Source: Cylicocyclus nassatus
Taxonomy: Eukaryota > Nematoda > Chromadorea > Rhabditida > Strongylidae
Reading direction: 5' to 3'
Assembly: GCA_958299035.1 (NCBI GenBank)
Contig: CATQJL010000305.1
Location: 31,943,733 to 32,007,732, forward strand
DNA length: 64,000 nt
The translations under genes were made by a program, and so were the position numbers. Below the pieces are notes generated by a model. It made no database searches. It was not told the DNA's origin and saw nothing but the letters and a program-made list of their open reading frames with translations. This document shows positions 25,135 through 35,456 of this stretch, in pieces (the stretch's first letter is position 1; the number at the start of each line of letters is the position of its first letter).

Positions 25135-26688
25135 CCAACTCCGCTACGTTTGGCCCGCCCGTCTCTGCTTTCCATGACCATTCTTACGACTTTATCATAT
25201 ACTGGAGGACGTACTTGTGCCGGGTCTGTATACACTTGAAAGTCAACAAGTTGAGCACTGACATCATTTGTTTCTCTAATTATGTAAAAGCGAACGTCAT
25301 CAAGTTTATTCAGAGGAACAGGCATACTGGTGGCGATCGCTTGGACGAAAGCCGCAGTTGCATTGGTAGCTGATTCCGAACAAAAGTGACATCAGACACA
25401 CATTTATCTAGGTCGCAAACTTGAGAAAATGCTTACCAATGAGCGGCTCGGCCATTTCAGGTTTTAGATGGAACGATGAGTTGTACCACAACTTCTCAGC
25501 CTTATCGGCAACGGCCTCGAAAGAGTCAAAACGGGCGGTAAAGATTCGAACGAGGCACTCTATAGGAAAGTTCAGATCTCCAGAAGAAAGAACAACGAGT
25601 GAGGAAATTCGGTGCTGATAGTACCTAAAGTAATCTAGCTCCTCCATGGCAAATTAATCTCACATTGTGGTTCAGTGAGTGAGTAAATGTTCAAGTAAGG
25701 CAATAACAACAAATTTTAAGCTCGAAAAAATAAAATCAATCAGAACATTTTTCTTGCCCATATTAAGCATGAATACTCTCATTCAGCACTGTTTCCCTAA
25801 CGTCGCAGCTTTCATTGTCCAGATATTTTAAAGCACCTCTAGCCACACTAACAACTCTCGGTCCGGTGTCTTCAGTATCATTGGCGAGAGAAGCCAAGTT
25901 GATTAAAGCCTGTATTCATATCTTCATATGGCACAAAAGGCTTGCTAATCTACGAAATTTTATCCTTCAAACTCAGACATGTGATTTTTACCTGCTTGGA
26001 CGGAGCAGTGAGACTCCTCGCATACTATGTTAACAAGAGCGTGGCATACTCATTCATGGGAAGTTGCAGCACAGATCCGTCCTAAAAGCTGCGCCCTTTA
26101 CAAACACATTCCCAAACCCAGAATGTTCACCTCCAAGAAACGCTTATGGATGGCGTTCTGAAGAAGCGTCAATGTTGCGTCCCTGATATTTTCGGAGTAG
26201 CCATTTGGCGGATCGAGTAGCAGACGAATCATTGGGCACAGTAGGGTTAACTGTGTTGCTCCAACGATGTCTTCTAAAACAAACAATGTTCCTGAAACTC
26301 ATCAGTGTAGCAGAAGGCGGAAGAATACTAAAAACGGACTCAGAACATAAAGAAATAGTTGCTAACATCATCACCAGTCTCTACTACAAAAACACGTTCA
26401 CTGAGCACTTGTAAGCTACGATGAGCTGATGACAGAGTTTCCTCTGACCAATTCGGAACACGCCAATGTGAGCCAATAACACGCAACATAGTGCTGCCGA
26501 GCAGTTCATCTATAGAAAATGATTTTACACATAGAGGACCACGAAATTAGCAAGCGTACCTGAGTCATCTTCCAAATGCGGAAAAGCAATGTCTCTATAA
26601 GCAAGGAACAGTTCCGTTGCATTCTTACTCACCGAATGCTTCGAGTTAATGGAATGCAAAAATAAATTGAAAAGAAGCTCAGGTCTGG
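25135..26688 (-). pseudogene. HEAT-repeat protein fragment, GCN1-like, with nonsense codon
   Basis: Exons 26688-26560, 26509-26402, 26273-26131, 26081-25992, 25909-25802, about 25647-25437 and 25369-25135 join in phase on the minus strand, for roughly 340 codons of helical repeats. The stretch ending RFDSFEAVADKAEKLWYN and the later RPPVYDKVVRMVMESRDG resemble the region of GCN1 (activator of the eIF2-alpha kinase GCN2) around its 'AEKLW' and 'PPVYD..GR' motifs. GCN1 is about 2,600 residues, so most is missing on both sides. The 5' end coincides with the inner edge of the right inverted repeat. Exon 4 has an in-frame TAG at 26027-26025 although its splice phases still match. The last exon ends at a GTACTG donor with no partner found. 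The GCN1 assignment is from memory of the family and is moderate. Confidence 0.5.
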
Positions 26689-27289
26689 AACATCAACTTT
26701 CGGTCAACGATGAAACGAGCTAAAAGAGAGGAAGGATCGCAAGCACTGAAGGAACATTCTTGGAGAACACGAACGTGTAGGAAATATAGAGACACACATA
26801 CACAACCAGCGAAAATGTGCTGGCGTATAATATCAGAGTAACTGCAGCGGCGCACGCCGCAGGACGCGGCGTGCTGCGGCGTGCTGCGGCGTGCTGCGGC
26901 AGGCTGCTGCGTCCCGCGGCGTGCGCCGCAGCACGCCACGTCTTGCGGCGTAGTATGAAGGAACCCTTATATTTGCTGAACTTAACTGTTAAAACGATTC
27001 AAAGGCTGCCATGTCGATGGTTCATATGGAGATAATTCTGAGGAATGCACGATACCTATAAGTGCTAGCTGTAAAGACTGCATGAGGATCGACGTGACAT
27101 CGCGAAAATTGTCGTGAAGTGTTTTTCCAGACTATGCGAGAAGCTCGGAATTATTGCGAAAATTCGAAGACATGATATTACTGTAGACTCATTAGAAAAG
27201 AACAAATTTGGTGAGTTGCCTTAATGTACGAAAAGGAAATATACACATCATTCTAAGCTTCACCTTTATTAAAAGGGTACAGTATACTT

Positions 27290-28136
27290 TGAACAGAATC
27301 GAATAAATATTCGAGTATTCGAATAAAATATGAAATTCGAATATTTAAAAGTTTCAATCTCGAATACATTCGAAATTTCCTATTAGAAACTTTCAATTCT
27401 GAATTTATTCGATTATTCGGTTAGTTAAAATTTTTGATTTTGAATATATTCGAACATTCGAATACCTACTTCCAATTGTTGTTCGATTATTCGACATTTT
27501 CGTGCAATCGAATAACCACAGCCCGTGTCAATCACGTACTTCTCACCTGGGACTAGCATACGCAACGCGAATTCCTTACGCGAGGACTTACAATCGATGA
27601 GGCTAATCTGAATGCGTAAGCCATACTCGCGCGAACGTGGCGCAAGGCTTTGACGTGTCGACTGCGCTTACACAAAAAGGAGTACGTAATTGGCATAGAT
27701 TGTGCATGACAGCGTCACATTTTTTGTTTCCATCTCAGCATATATCGTTTGTTGTTCAAGATGCCCGCTACATGGAGTGCTTTATTGTGCTTATTTGATC
27801 GAATTTTTTTTGATCAAATAAGCAATTGAGAATTCGACATAGTCAATGCAAAGTAGTACATAGTCGAGTATTTGTTTATTCAATTGTTTTTCTCGAATAT
27901 ATTCAATCTTCGAAATTTTTTCGTTTCCAGAAATACTCGATATTCGATTACTAGACAATTTTCATACTTCGAAAATATTCGATATTTGACTACTCGGATG
28001 TTTCAATTTTCGAAAATATTCGATATTCGATTACTCGACATTTCCTGTTTTTGAAAATATTCCAAATTCAATTAATCGATGTTTTTGGTTTTCGATATTC
28101 AAATATTCGATTAAGAAATTTCGAATATTCCACAGT
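27290..28136. repeat. AT-rich imperfect repeat of TATTCGAATATTCGA-type words
   Basis: Dense, degenerate copies of TTCGAATA and its complement cover 27297-27500 and 27840-28136, separated by about 340 bp of more complex sequence. The two halves are rich in inverted matches. No gene. Confidence 0.7.
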
Positions 28137-29576
28137 ATAGGGTACAGTCCGCCTGGTGCGCACGCAGCGCCAGCACTCTGCGCTGCATATGCGCACTATC
28201 GGAGAGAGCGAGGAGATTCTAGAGATAGCAGGCAAGCAGGTCGTAGGCGTGACACAAAACCTTAGCGAATTTTAGCCATTGCGATTGGAGAAGTCTGTAA
28301 GTCAGCTGTGGATTGTGAATCGTTGGGGGGGGGGGGGGGAGGACGGGAGGTGCGATTGGCGCGGATTCTTTACGATGCGATGTCTCACCGCACAGCAATA
28401 GCACATAATCCAGCAGCCTTCTTGCAATCTTACTTATGGTATCGAATCATGTATCTGCTCTCACCCCCATTTCCAAGTCACCCGCCGTACCACTTTGGAA
28501 CGGGAAAATTTGGGAAGAAGATCTGAGCGACAAAGCGGCAGCCGCTCGCGGCCTCCTGAAGTGCAGCCGAGTGCTTTTCAGAATTGCTTCAGCTGATTGA
28601 AATCTAACCTATGGGTCTAACCTATGGGAAATGCACTTGAAAGAAGAAAAAATACCGAGGAAGCCCAATGCGCGAGCAACTCGCGATCATGCAGAACCCA
28701 TAAAATTGACCGCACGAATCCAGTTTCTCATAAAATTGTAGTGTTTTCATGTTCAAATAGGCGCTATCGCAGCGCATTCCACTTGCCTTTTACACGTTGA
28801 TACAGAAAAACATATAAACAGTAGGACTACAGCTAGTAGGAACAGGCAACCCACAAAGTGTATAGATCATCTTTTGCCTCGCAGGAGTAGAAGTGTGAAA
28901 CTGTTATGGTAAATGAAAACTTTGCCAACTTTGTCTGCCCCTACCAAATGTTCTCTTTTTCACTGCGGGTGGTGAGAAGGAAAGGGTTTTTATTATACGG
29001 TCATTATATTTATAATCGGTATGCTTATTTATAGTTGATTGCGCGGAATCGCCGAGGCTAAGCGCCTCGCGCGTGTCTCTTGCAGGCTAACATTGGCATT
29101 CGCGCGCATGAGTCATCATAGCGTCCGTACTTGCCAGCCGAGTTGCAGGCACGCTGGCGTGCGTCCAGACTATAACGATATGGGCAATTTTATGCAGTCG
29201 CCTTTACCCCCGTGTCAACTCCCAGCCCGTAGCTGAAAGTTTGCCAAAAATGAGTAAAATTAATAACGATCAACAGCGAAAAGTAGCCTACGACGCCCGC
29301 TTGCGTCGAGGTGTTTGTGTCCAAAGTCTGCGGGTCGTATTAGAAATTTGGCCATCTGCTAAATATTGTGGCCAAAACGACCTATCGTAAGTCATGTTGC
29401 AATAGGACGGGCGGGTTTGGCGGCGTTCCAGGAGTTCCCTAAGTCTAGCTGCCTCTTCTTGTACGAATACTCAACATCCAAGGAAATTTGGAGGCACACA
29501 CACCCTTTACAGGGATGAAAGGCAGCTCTTCTTCTTGCTTCGTCCTCTAAGTGCGCTCATTCCGACCTGTATCCGG
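28137..29576. other. No gene recognised
   Basis: A G homopolymer lies near 28324-28340. Short frames only. Confidence 0.4.
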
Positions 29577-29820
29577 ATCAGAGGTTTGAAGGGGGAGCCG
29601 GGTCCACCATAAGTGAAGGTGGTCCCAGCTACCACTGGCCGGCCAAAAGTGAAGGTGATAGTGCCGAACACTCACCTCCCAAAAACGTCGACGGAGGGGG
29701 GGGGGGGGCGTTAACGTCCTGAGCCTATCCTTCCATGTCGTTGCCGCCAGTGCGCGGAAAATAAGCAAAACAAACGAAAAGATTATTGAAAGCATATTTT
29801 TATGTATCCGGCGGCATATA

Positions 29821-32404
29821 CAGTGACCGCCAAAAAGTTGCGGACAAGCCTCCCTCCCTTTTTCATCGCTCTTTTTCAAAGGGAAAACAAGGATAAAAAA
29901 TGTAATAATTGCATGAGGTGAAAGAGCTCTTCAAGATCTACAGTCTACACTTTGCGTTTTTCGAAAAACTTGTATTCTAAAAATTTTAAAAATCTTTTTC
30001 TAAAAAAGTCCGAAAATGGCCGCGTCACAATGTCGCGGACAATAATTCTTCGAACGCAAAAATCTTCTTCTGAATTCTATTTTAAAGCAGAAACACAAGT
30101 AATTTAAACGGGTAAGCATACTACTATATAGAGCTCGTCAAGAACTACACACTGGTTATGGTTGCCTCCCGAAAAACACAAGCTTGAGTTTTATTTTGCA
30201 TTTTATTTAAAATAACTTCTAATTCCCTTTTTCAAGCCATTCCTTCACACGGAAACCTATCCAAGACATCTTAACAAAGCCATTTGGAAATGGATGCTCT
30301 TTGAGATTCTCTATGCATCGGACGTGCGCTGAGTTTTTTGCTGAAAATGGCTCTTGGCAGTGCCTGCACATGACCCCACCTGGACCTCACCACTAACTTG
30401 TACCGCTTTGCAGGCTTGTAACTCGGCTTATAGTCAATGTATGAACCTGAGATTAAGCTCATTCGAAAGAACGAGACTTCCTCTACACAACAATGTGCAA
30501 AAGGGATGGGTATAAAAACAGCGGAGATTTGGCGGATGGGGTGAAAAAACGCAGCTTCAGTAGTAGTGTGAGGATATCCAGCTAAAGTTCAACAGAGCTT
30601 CTTTCGCTACCTGTTCAATCCTGGAAGTTTAAAACTGTCAATGTTCTTGTAATATTAGGTTGTTACATAAGCCTTGTTACACTTAACTTCTAACGGTGAT
30701 AAGTCATGCACCTCATTTTCTTTGCAGGACTCCAAAATACCATTCGATAGAGCAAGGCAAGCTCTACAAGATAGTATGCAAAAGTTCGCACCAACTTCGA
30801 CCCACCGTAATTTTGCATCCAGAATCTGAGTCGTAGTGAAGGCTCAAAAATTGCGAAAAATTCATATCTTTGTTCAAAAAAATCCTCCGCATCTCCAACT
30901 TGCTCATAAAAATTGCCCACTATATCAGGCACTCATATGTACCGTTGCTGTATTTTTTTCTTATCTAGAAATCGAAAAAAGGAAAATTTTTTAGTTTTTA
31001 CAAAAATGAAGCTATGCTGTTTCTACTCATGTAGCTGTATACTACAAGCCCTTAGAAGTATAGCCGTAAATTTTCAGCTTTCCAGAAGCCCTAGTTTTCG
31101 AAAATTACCAAATTTGGTTTCTCTCACTCGGGTGTTCAATGCTAAATTAGGTGATTTTCGAAAGCTAGGGCTTTTGGAAAGCTGAAAATTTACGGTTATA
31201 CTTCTAAGGGCTTGTAGTATACAGCTACATGAGTAGAAACAGCATAGCTCCATTTTTGTAAAAACTAAAAAAGTTTCCTTTTCTCGATTTCTAGATAAGG
31301 AAAAAATACAGCAACGGTACATATGAATGCCTGATATAGTGGGCAATTTTTATGAGCAAGTTGGAGATGCAGAGGATTTTTTTGAACGAAGATATGAATT
31401 TTTTCGCAACTTTTTGAGCCTTCAGTGCGACTCATATTCCGGATGCAAACTTACGGTGGGTCGGAGCTGATGGAACTTTTCCATACTATCTTGTAGAGCT
31501 TGCTTTGCTCTAGCTAATGGTACCCTGGAGCCCTATCAAAATTATGAAGTTCACGACTTATCATCGTAAGAAATTAAAGTGCAACAAGACTTATGTAACA
31601 ACCTAATAGATCCATTTTGAAGCTTTAGAACTGTTCTGGTGTTGATGAGAGCCTTCACTCCAACCACCACTGAGGCCGCGTTTTTCCACCCCATCCGTCA
31701 AATCTCCGTTGTTTTTTATACCCATCTCTTTTGCACATTATCGTGTAGAGGAAGTCTCGTCCATTCGATTGAGCCTAATCTCGGGCTCATACATTGACCA
31801 CAAGCCGAGTTACAAGCCTGCAAAGCGGTACAAGTTAGTGGTGAGGTGCAGGTGGGGTCATGTGCAGGCACTGCCAAGAGCCATTTTCAGCAAAGAAACT
31901 CATCAGCACACGTCCGATGCATAGAGAATCTCAAAGAGCATCCGTTTTATCCAAATGGCTTTGTTAAGATGTCTTGGATCGGTTTCCGTGTGGAGGAATT
32001 TGGCTTGAAAAAGGGAATTAGAAGTTATTTTGAAAAAAAGCAAAATAAAACTCAAGCTTGTGTTTTTTTGGGAGGCAACCATAACCAGTGTGTAGTTCTT
32101 GACGAGCTCTGTGTAGTAGTATGCTTACCCGTTTGTATTACTTGTGTTTCTGCTTTAGAATAGGACTCAGAAGAAAATTTTTGCGTTCGAAGAATTATTG
32201 TCCACGACATTGTGACGCGGCCATTTTCGGACTCTTTTAAAAAATATTTTTAAAATTTTTCGAAAAATTCGAAGTGTATATTGTAGATCTTGAAGAGCTC
32301 TTTCACATCATGCAATTATTACATTTTTTTATTCTTGTCTTCCCTCTGAAAAAGAGCGATGAAAAAGGGAGGGAGGCTTGTCCGCAACTTTTTGGCGGTC
32401 ACTG
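29821..32404. mobile_element. Tc1-like fold-back element B, inserted in A
   Basis: The ends are CAGTGACCGCCAAAAAGTTG and its exact complement, with TA on each side. Tc1-family termini start CAGTG and contain GGCCAAAAA, so this is a Tc1-type non-autonomous element. The arms (about 830 and 800 bp) are inverted copies and meet at element C. No transposase is encoded. Confidence 0.85.
30655..31606. mobile_element. Mariner-type MITE C (copy 1), inserted in B
   Basis: The ends TTAGGTTGTTACATAAG and its complement are flanked by TA. The terminal TTAGGTTG is shared with mariner-family elements. The element is 952 bp, itself largely palindromic around about 31120, and has no transposase. A second copy is at 51809-52753. 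Confidence 0.85.
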
Positions 32405-34464
32405 TATATTTAAAATAGTGTTTAGTAAATATTGTGTTTGGAAGTAAAGCGAAACTCTACGGGTTTTATTAAGTAAATTTTGTCATAACGTACTGCGAAG
32501 AAAGTGGGTCAATCCAGGCAGTAACCGCCGAGAACCAAAATTTTGAATGATAAAACAACGATAAATAATGCGAAATTTCCACTTTTATAGATCATGCGGT
32601 CGAAGATGTTTGCAATTGCGACTTCACAGGTTTTACAGGGTAAGTGCTGTTCTACCAGATAGTAAAAGAATCATCTCGATTTGAGAAGTGGTCGCCGAGA
32701 GACAGAATTAAGAATTAGGCCACTTTGGCGTGTCTAATGACAGCTGACAGTTAAACTCGTATAAATCTTGAAATTGAAGGTGTGTGATGTTGCGACCTCA
32801 TAGGCTTTGTAGAGTAAGGTTTGCCTTATCAGAATGTATACTAGCCGTACCGATCCATTCAAACATCGCCGAGGTCCAGGGCCTTGAAGAAGCAAGTTAA
32901 AAAGCACTTTTAAACTTCAACAGCTCATAACTTCTTAACTGCATGAATCATGTTACGACTTCATAGGTTAGATTCTTCTGCTTTCAGATGATATATATTA
33001 TGTGAAGATTTGGTACCTCCTATGACTTATGCCCGGGAGAGGAGACTTTTCATCACAAATTCTCTCCTGGCGCCCTCCATCCAATACATTGAGGTGGGCA
33101 GGGGGAGAATTTGTGATGAAAATTCTCTCCTCACGGGCATAAGTCTTAGGAGGCCCCAAACCCCCACATATTATACATCATCTGAAAGCTCTTGATGAGA
33201 AGAATCTAACCTATAAAATCGCAACATGATTCATGCAGTTCTGAAGAAGTTATGCTGTTGAATTTTAAAAAGCGCTTTTTACCTGTTTCTTCAAGACCCT
33301 GAATCTCGGCGATGTTTCAGTGGATTGGTACGGCTAAGATGTATTTTGATAAGACAATTTTTACTTTACAAAACCTACAAAGTCGCAACATCACACACTT
33401 TCACTTGCAAGATTCATATGAGTTTAACTGTCACCTGTCATTAAACACGCCAAAATGGCCTAATTCTTTAAAATTTTGTCTCTCGGCGACCACTTCTCAA
33501 ATCAAGCTGATTCTTTGACTCTTTGGTAGAACAGCACTTACCCTGTAAAACCTGTGAAGTCGCAATTGCAGACATCTTCAACCGCATGATTTATAAAAGT
33601 GGATTCGCATTATTTATCGTTATTCAATCATTCAAAATTCTGCTTCTCGGCGGTTACTGCCTGGATCGACCTACTATCTTCGCAGTACGTTATGACAAAA
33701 TTTACTTAATGTAACCCCTAGAATTCCGCTAACTTTTACTTCCAAATACACCATTTACTAAACAAGTTTATTCTAAATATACATGCCGCCGTATACATAG
33801 AAATATGCTTTCAATAATCTTTTTCGTTTGTTTTGCTTGTTTTCCTTCTTTATCGTCCCAGCGAAAAAATTTTTTATTCCAAAAGTGAAGGTGGTCACCC
33901 CGTACCAGCTCAAAAGTGAGAGTAGGGGGAGAACCGGCTCCCACTATCGCACCTCTGATTCGAACAATAAAAGGTGATTCCTTGCAATTGGATAATGAGC
34001 ATTGAAGACGAGTTTGGTTTGCAAATTCCTTCTAGCTTCATTCCAACTTTATTAGTGAATGACGGAAGCTAAATTCTTGAAATTTTGAGCTATTCGGTCA
34101 AGAAAGTTGTGCTAGTCGTTTCGCTAATTGCGAAACACAATAGAAAAGCTTATCAAACTCATGTGACTTCAGTTCTAATTTTTTTGTGCTGAATTAATCG
34201 ACAACTTGGCTTGATTATCATGATTAGGAGCTTATCTGAATCTTCAATTATAGCTCATATGAAAATTTTCCTTTGATATTGCATCCTAGCAATGAGCGAG
34301 AAACTCGCACGAACATGACATACTGAGATACATGAAAACTTGCTCAAATGTTCAAAAATTTAAAAAAAAACTGTCGCTAATAGCCTAATTCTGTGCATAC
34401 AGTCATTCACAGTTCGACTCTCATATAATTAACACAAACGACAGAGACAGTCTACTCTTTTCCA

Positions 34465-35315
34465 GTGGCCGCATTCATCAACGAACCCTGAGGGTTAAAC
34501 TAACCCTGGAGGGTCAGTTTAACCCTGGAAAGCGATTAACCCGTATTCGTGAAACACAGGGTAGGCTTAACCCTAAGGTTAAATCTACCCATGAGGGTAA
34601 ACCTTACCCCGAAAGCGATTAACCCGTATTCATCAACGAATCCTGAGGGTTAAACTAGCCCTGGAGGGTAAAACTTACGTAATTCATCAGGGTTAATTTA
34701 ATCCTAGCTTAGAGCAAGGTTAATTCTACCCTAACACTTCATACAAAATTTACTCGCATCTAATAGTTTTATGGAAAACGATCAACGAGTATTGTAGTAT
34801 TTAGTATCAGTTGTTGTTATAGTATTCAGTTTCGACTTCGTTTTATGTTCACATTCGAAGTACATGAAACACTGACTTCACGAGAAAAAGAATTCTAGCT
34901 TTGGTGACAAATGAATGCGACGAGGAAAAATGGATGCGCATTTCACTCTGACAAGTGCCAAAACAGAAGAACCCCTTTATGATAACACGCATTGACCCCC
35001 AAAAGTGTAGCACAAGCCCAGTATAAAACGTAATGCGCAAAAGTAGAACTTACACGGCACAATTGCACACATGAAAATAAACTCACGCTGTGAGATTGGA
35101 TGCTGCACTAATATGCTAAAGATGTATTATAAAAACTAGTGTTAGAAGCTTATTCGTTGATTATACTACTATAACAGTGAAAGAATAGAAGTATAAAGTG
35201 AATTTAGCACGTACTTAGGCATTCTGTGATGTGAGTTTGCACAGCGCACGCGTAACTGACGCCTTAACCCTCCAGGTTAGTTTAACCCTCAGGGTTTGTT
35301 GAAGAATACGGCCAC
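34465..35315. mobile_element. MITE with AACCCTGAGGGTTAAAC ends
   Basis: The termini (GGCCGCATTCATCAACGAAC on the left, complement of a close variant on the right) are followed by self-complementary AACCCTGAGGGTT and AACCCTGGAGGGT units. The interior is AT-rich without genes. Confidence 0.7.
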
Positions 35316-35370
35316 AGGTTCGTTGATCGATAGGGGTGGATCGCGTTCCGTGGTAAACACCCTATGGTTG

Positions 35371-35456
35371 ATAAATACGGCCATTGAACCCTGAGGGTTA
35401 AACTAACCCTGGAGGGTAAGTTTAACCCTCAGGGTTCGTTGATGAATACGGCCACA
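35371..35456. mobile_element. Short relative of the preceding MITE
   Basis: About 85 bp consisting of the two ends of the same family back to back (TACGGCCATTGAACCCTGAG and the inverted copy), with the interior missing. Confidence 0.65.

Larger units (their letters stand above)
23965..26912. mobile_element. Composite unit: inverted repeats enclosing two host-gene fragments
   Basis: About 210-225 bp at each end (23965-24174 and 26687-26912) are inverted copies of each other. Both have a GC-rich outer part made of GCAGCACGCC-like units and an inner part containing TCTCTATATTTCCTACAC and CTTCCTCTCTTTTA. Between them lie a MADF-domain fragment on the plus strand and a HEAT-repeat fragment on the minus strand, facing each other. 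This resembles gene-fragment capture by a transposon (as in Pack-MULEs), but a target duplication was not found and mobility is inference. Confidence 0.55.
29577..33962. mobile_element. Fold-back element A (outermost of a three-layer nest)
   Basis: The arms run inward from ATCAGAGGT near 29577 and its complement near 33962 to a centre near 33090. The pre-insertion left arm is interrupted by element B: sequence on either side of B (CCGGCGGCATA and TATTTAAAATAG) joins to match the unbroken right arm (GCCGCCGTATAC complement). Inner arms 32407-33080 and 33100-33775 are inverted copies with no ORF. GTCGCCGAGAGACAGA and AAACTCTACGGG-type landmarks recur in inverted form. Confidence 0.8.

Noticed and set aside
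26025..26027. In-frame TAG in the GCN1-like fragment as a recoded codon
   Set aside because: The fragment is truncated on both sides and sits in a mobile-looking unit beside another broken gene; a nonsense mutation is simpler.
34465..35456. Telomere-like TTAACCC words
   Set aside because: The words are parts of AACCCTGAGGGTT palindromes in a MITE, not tandem TTAGGC repeats as in nematode telomeres.
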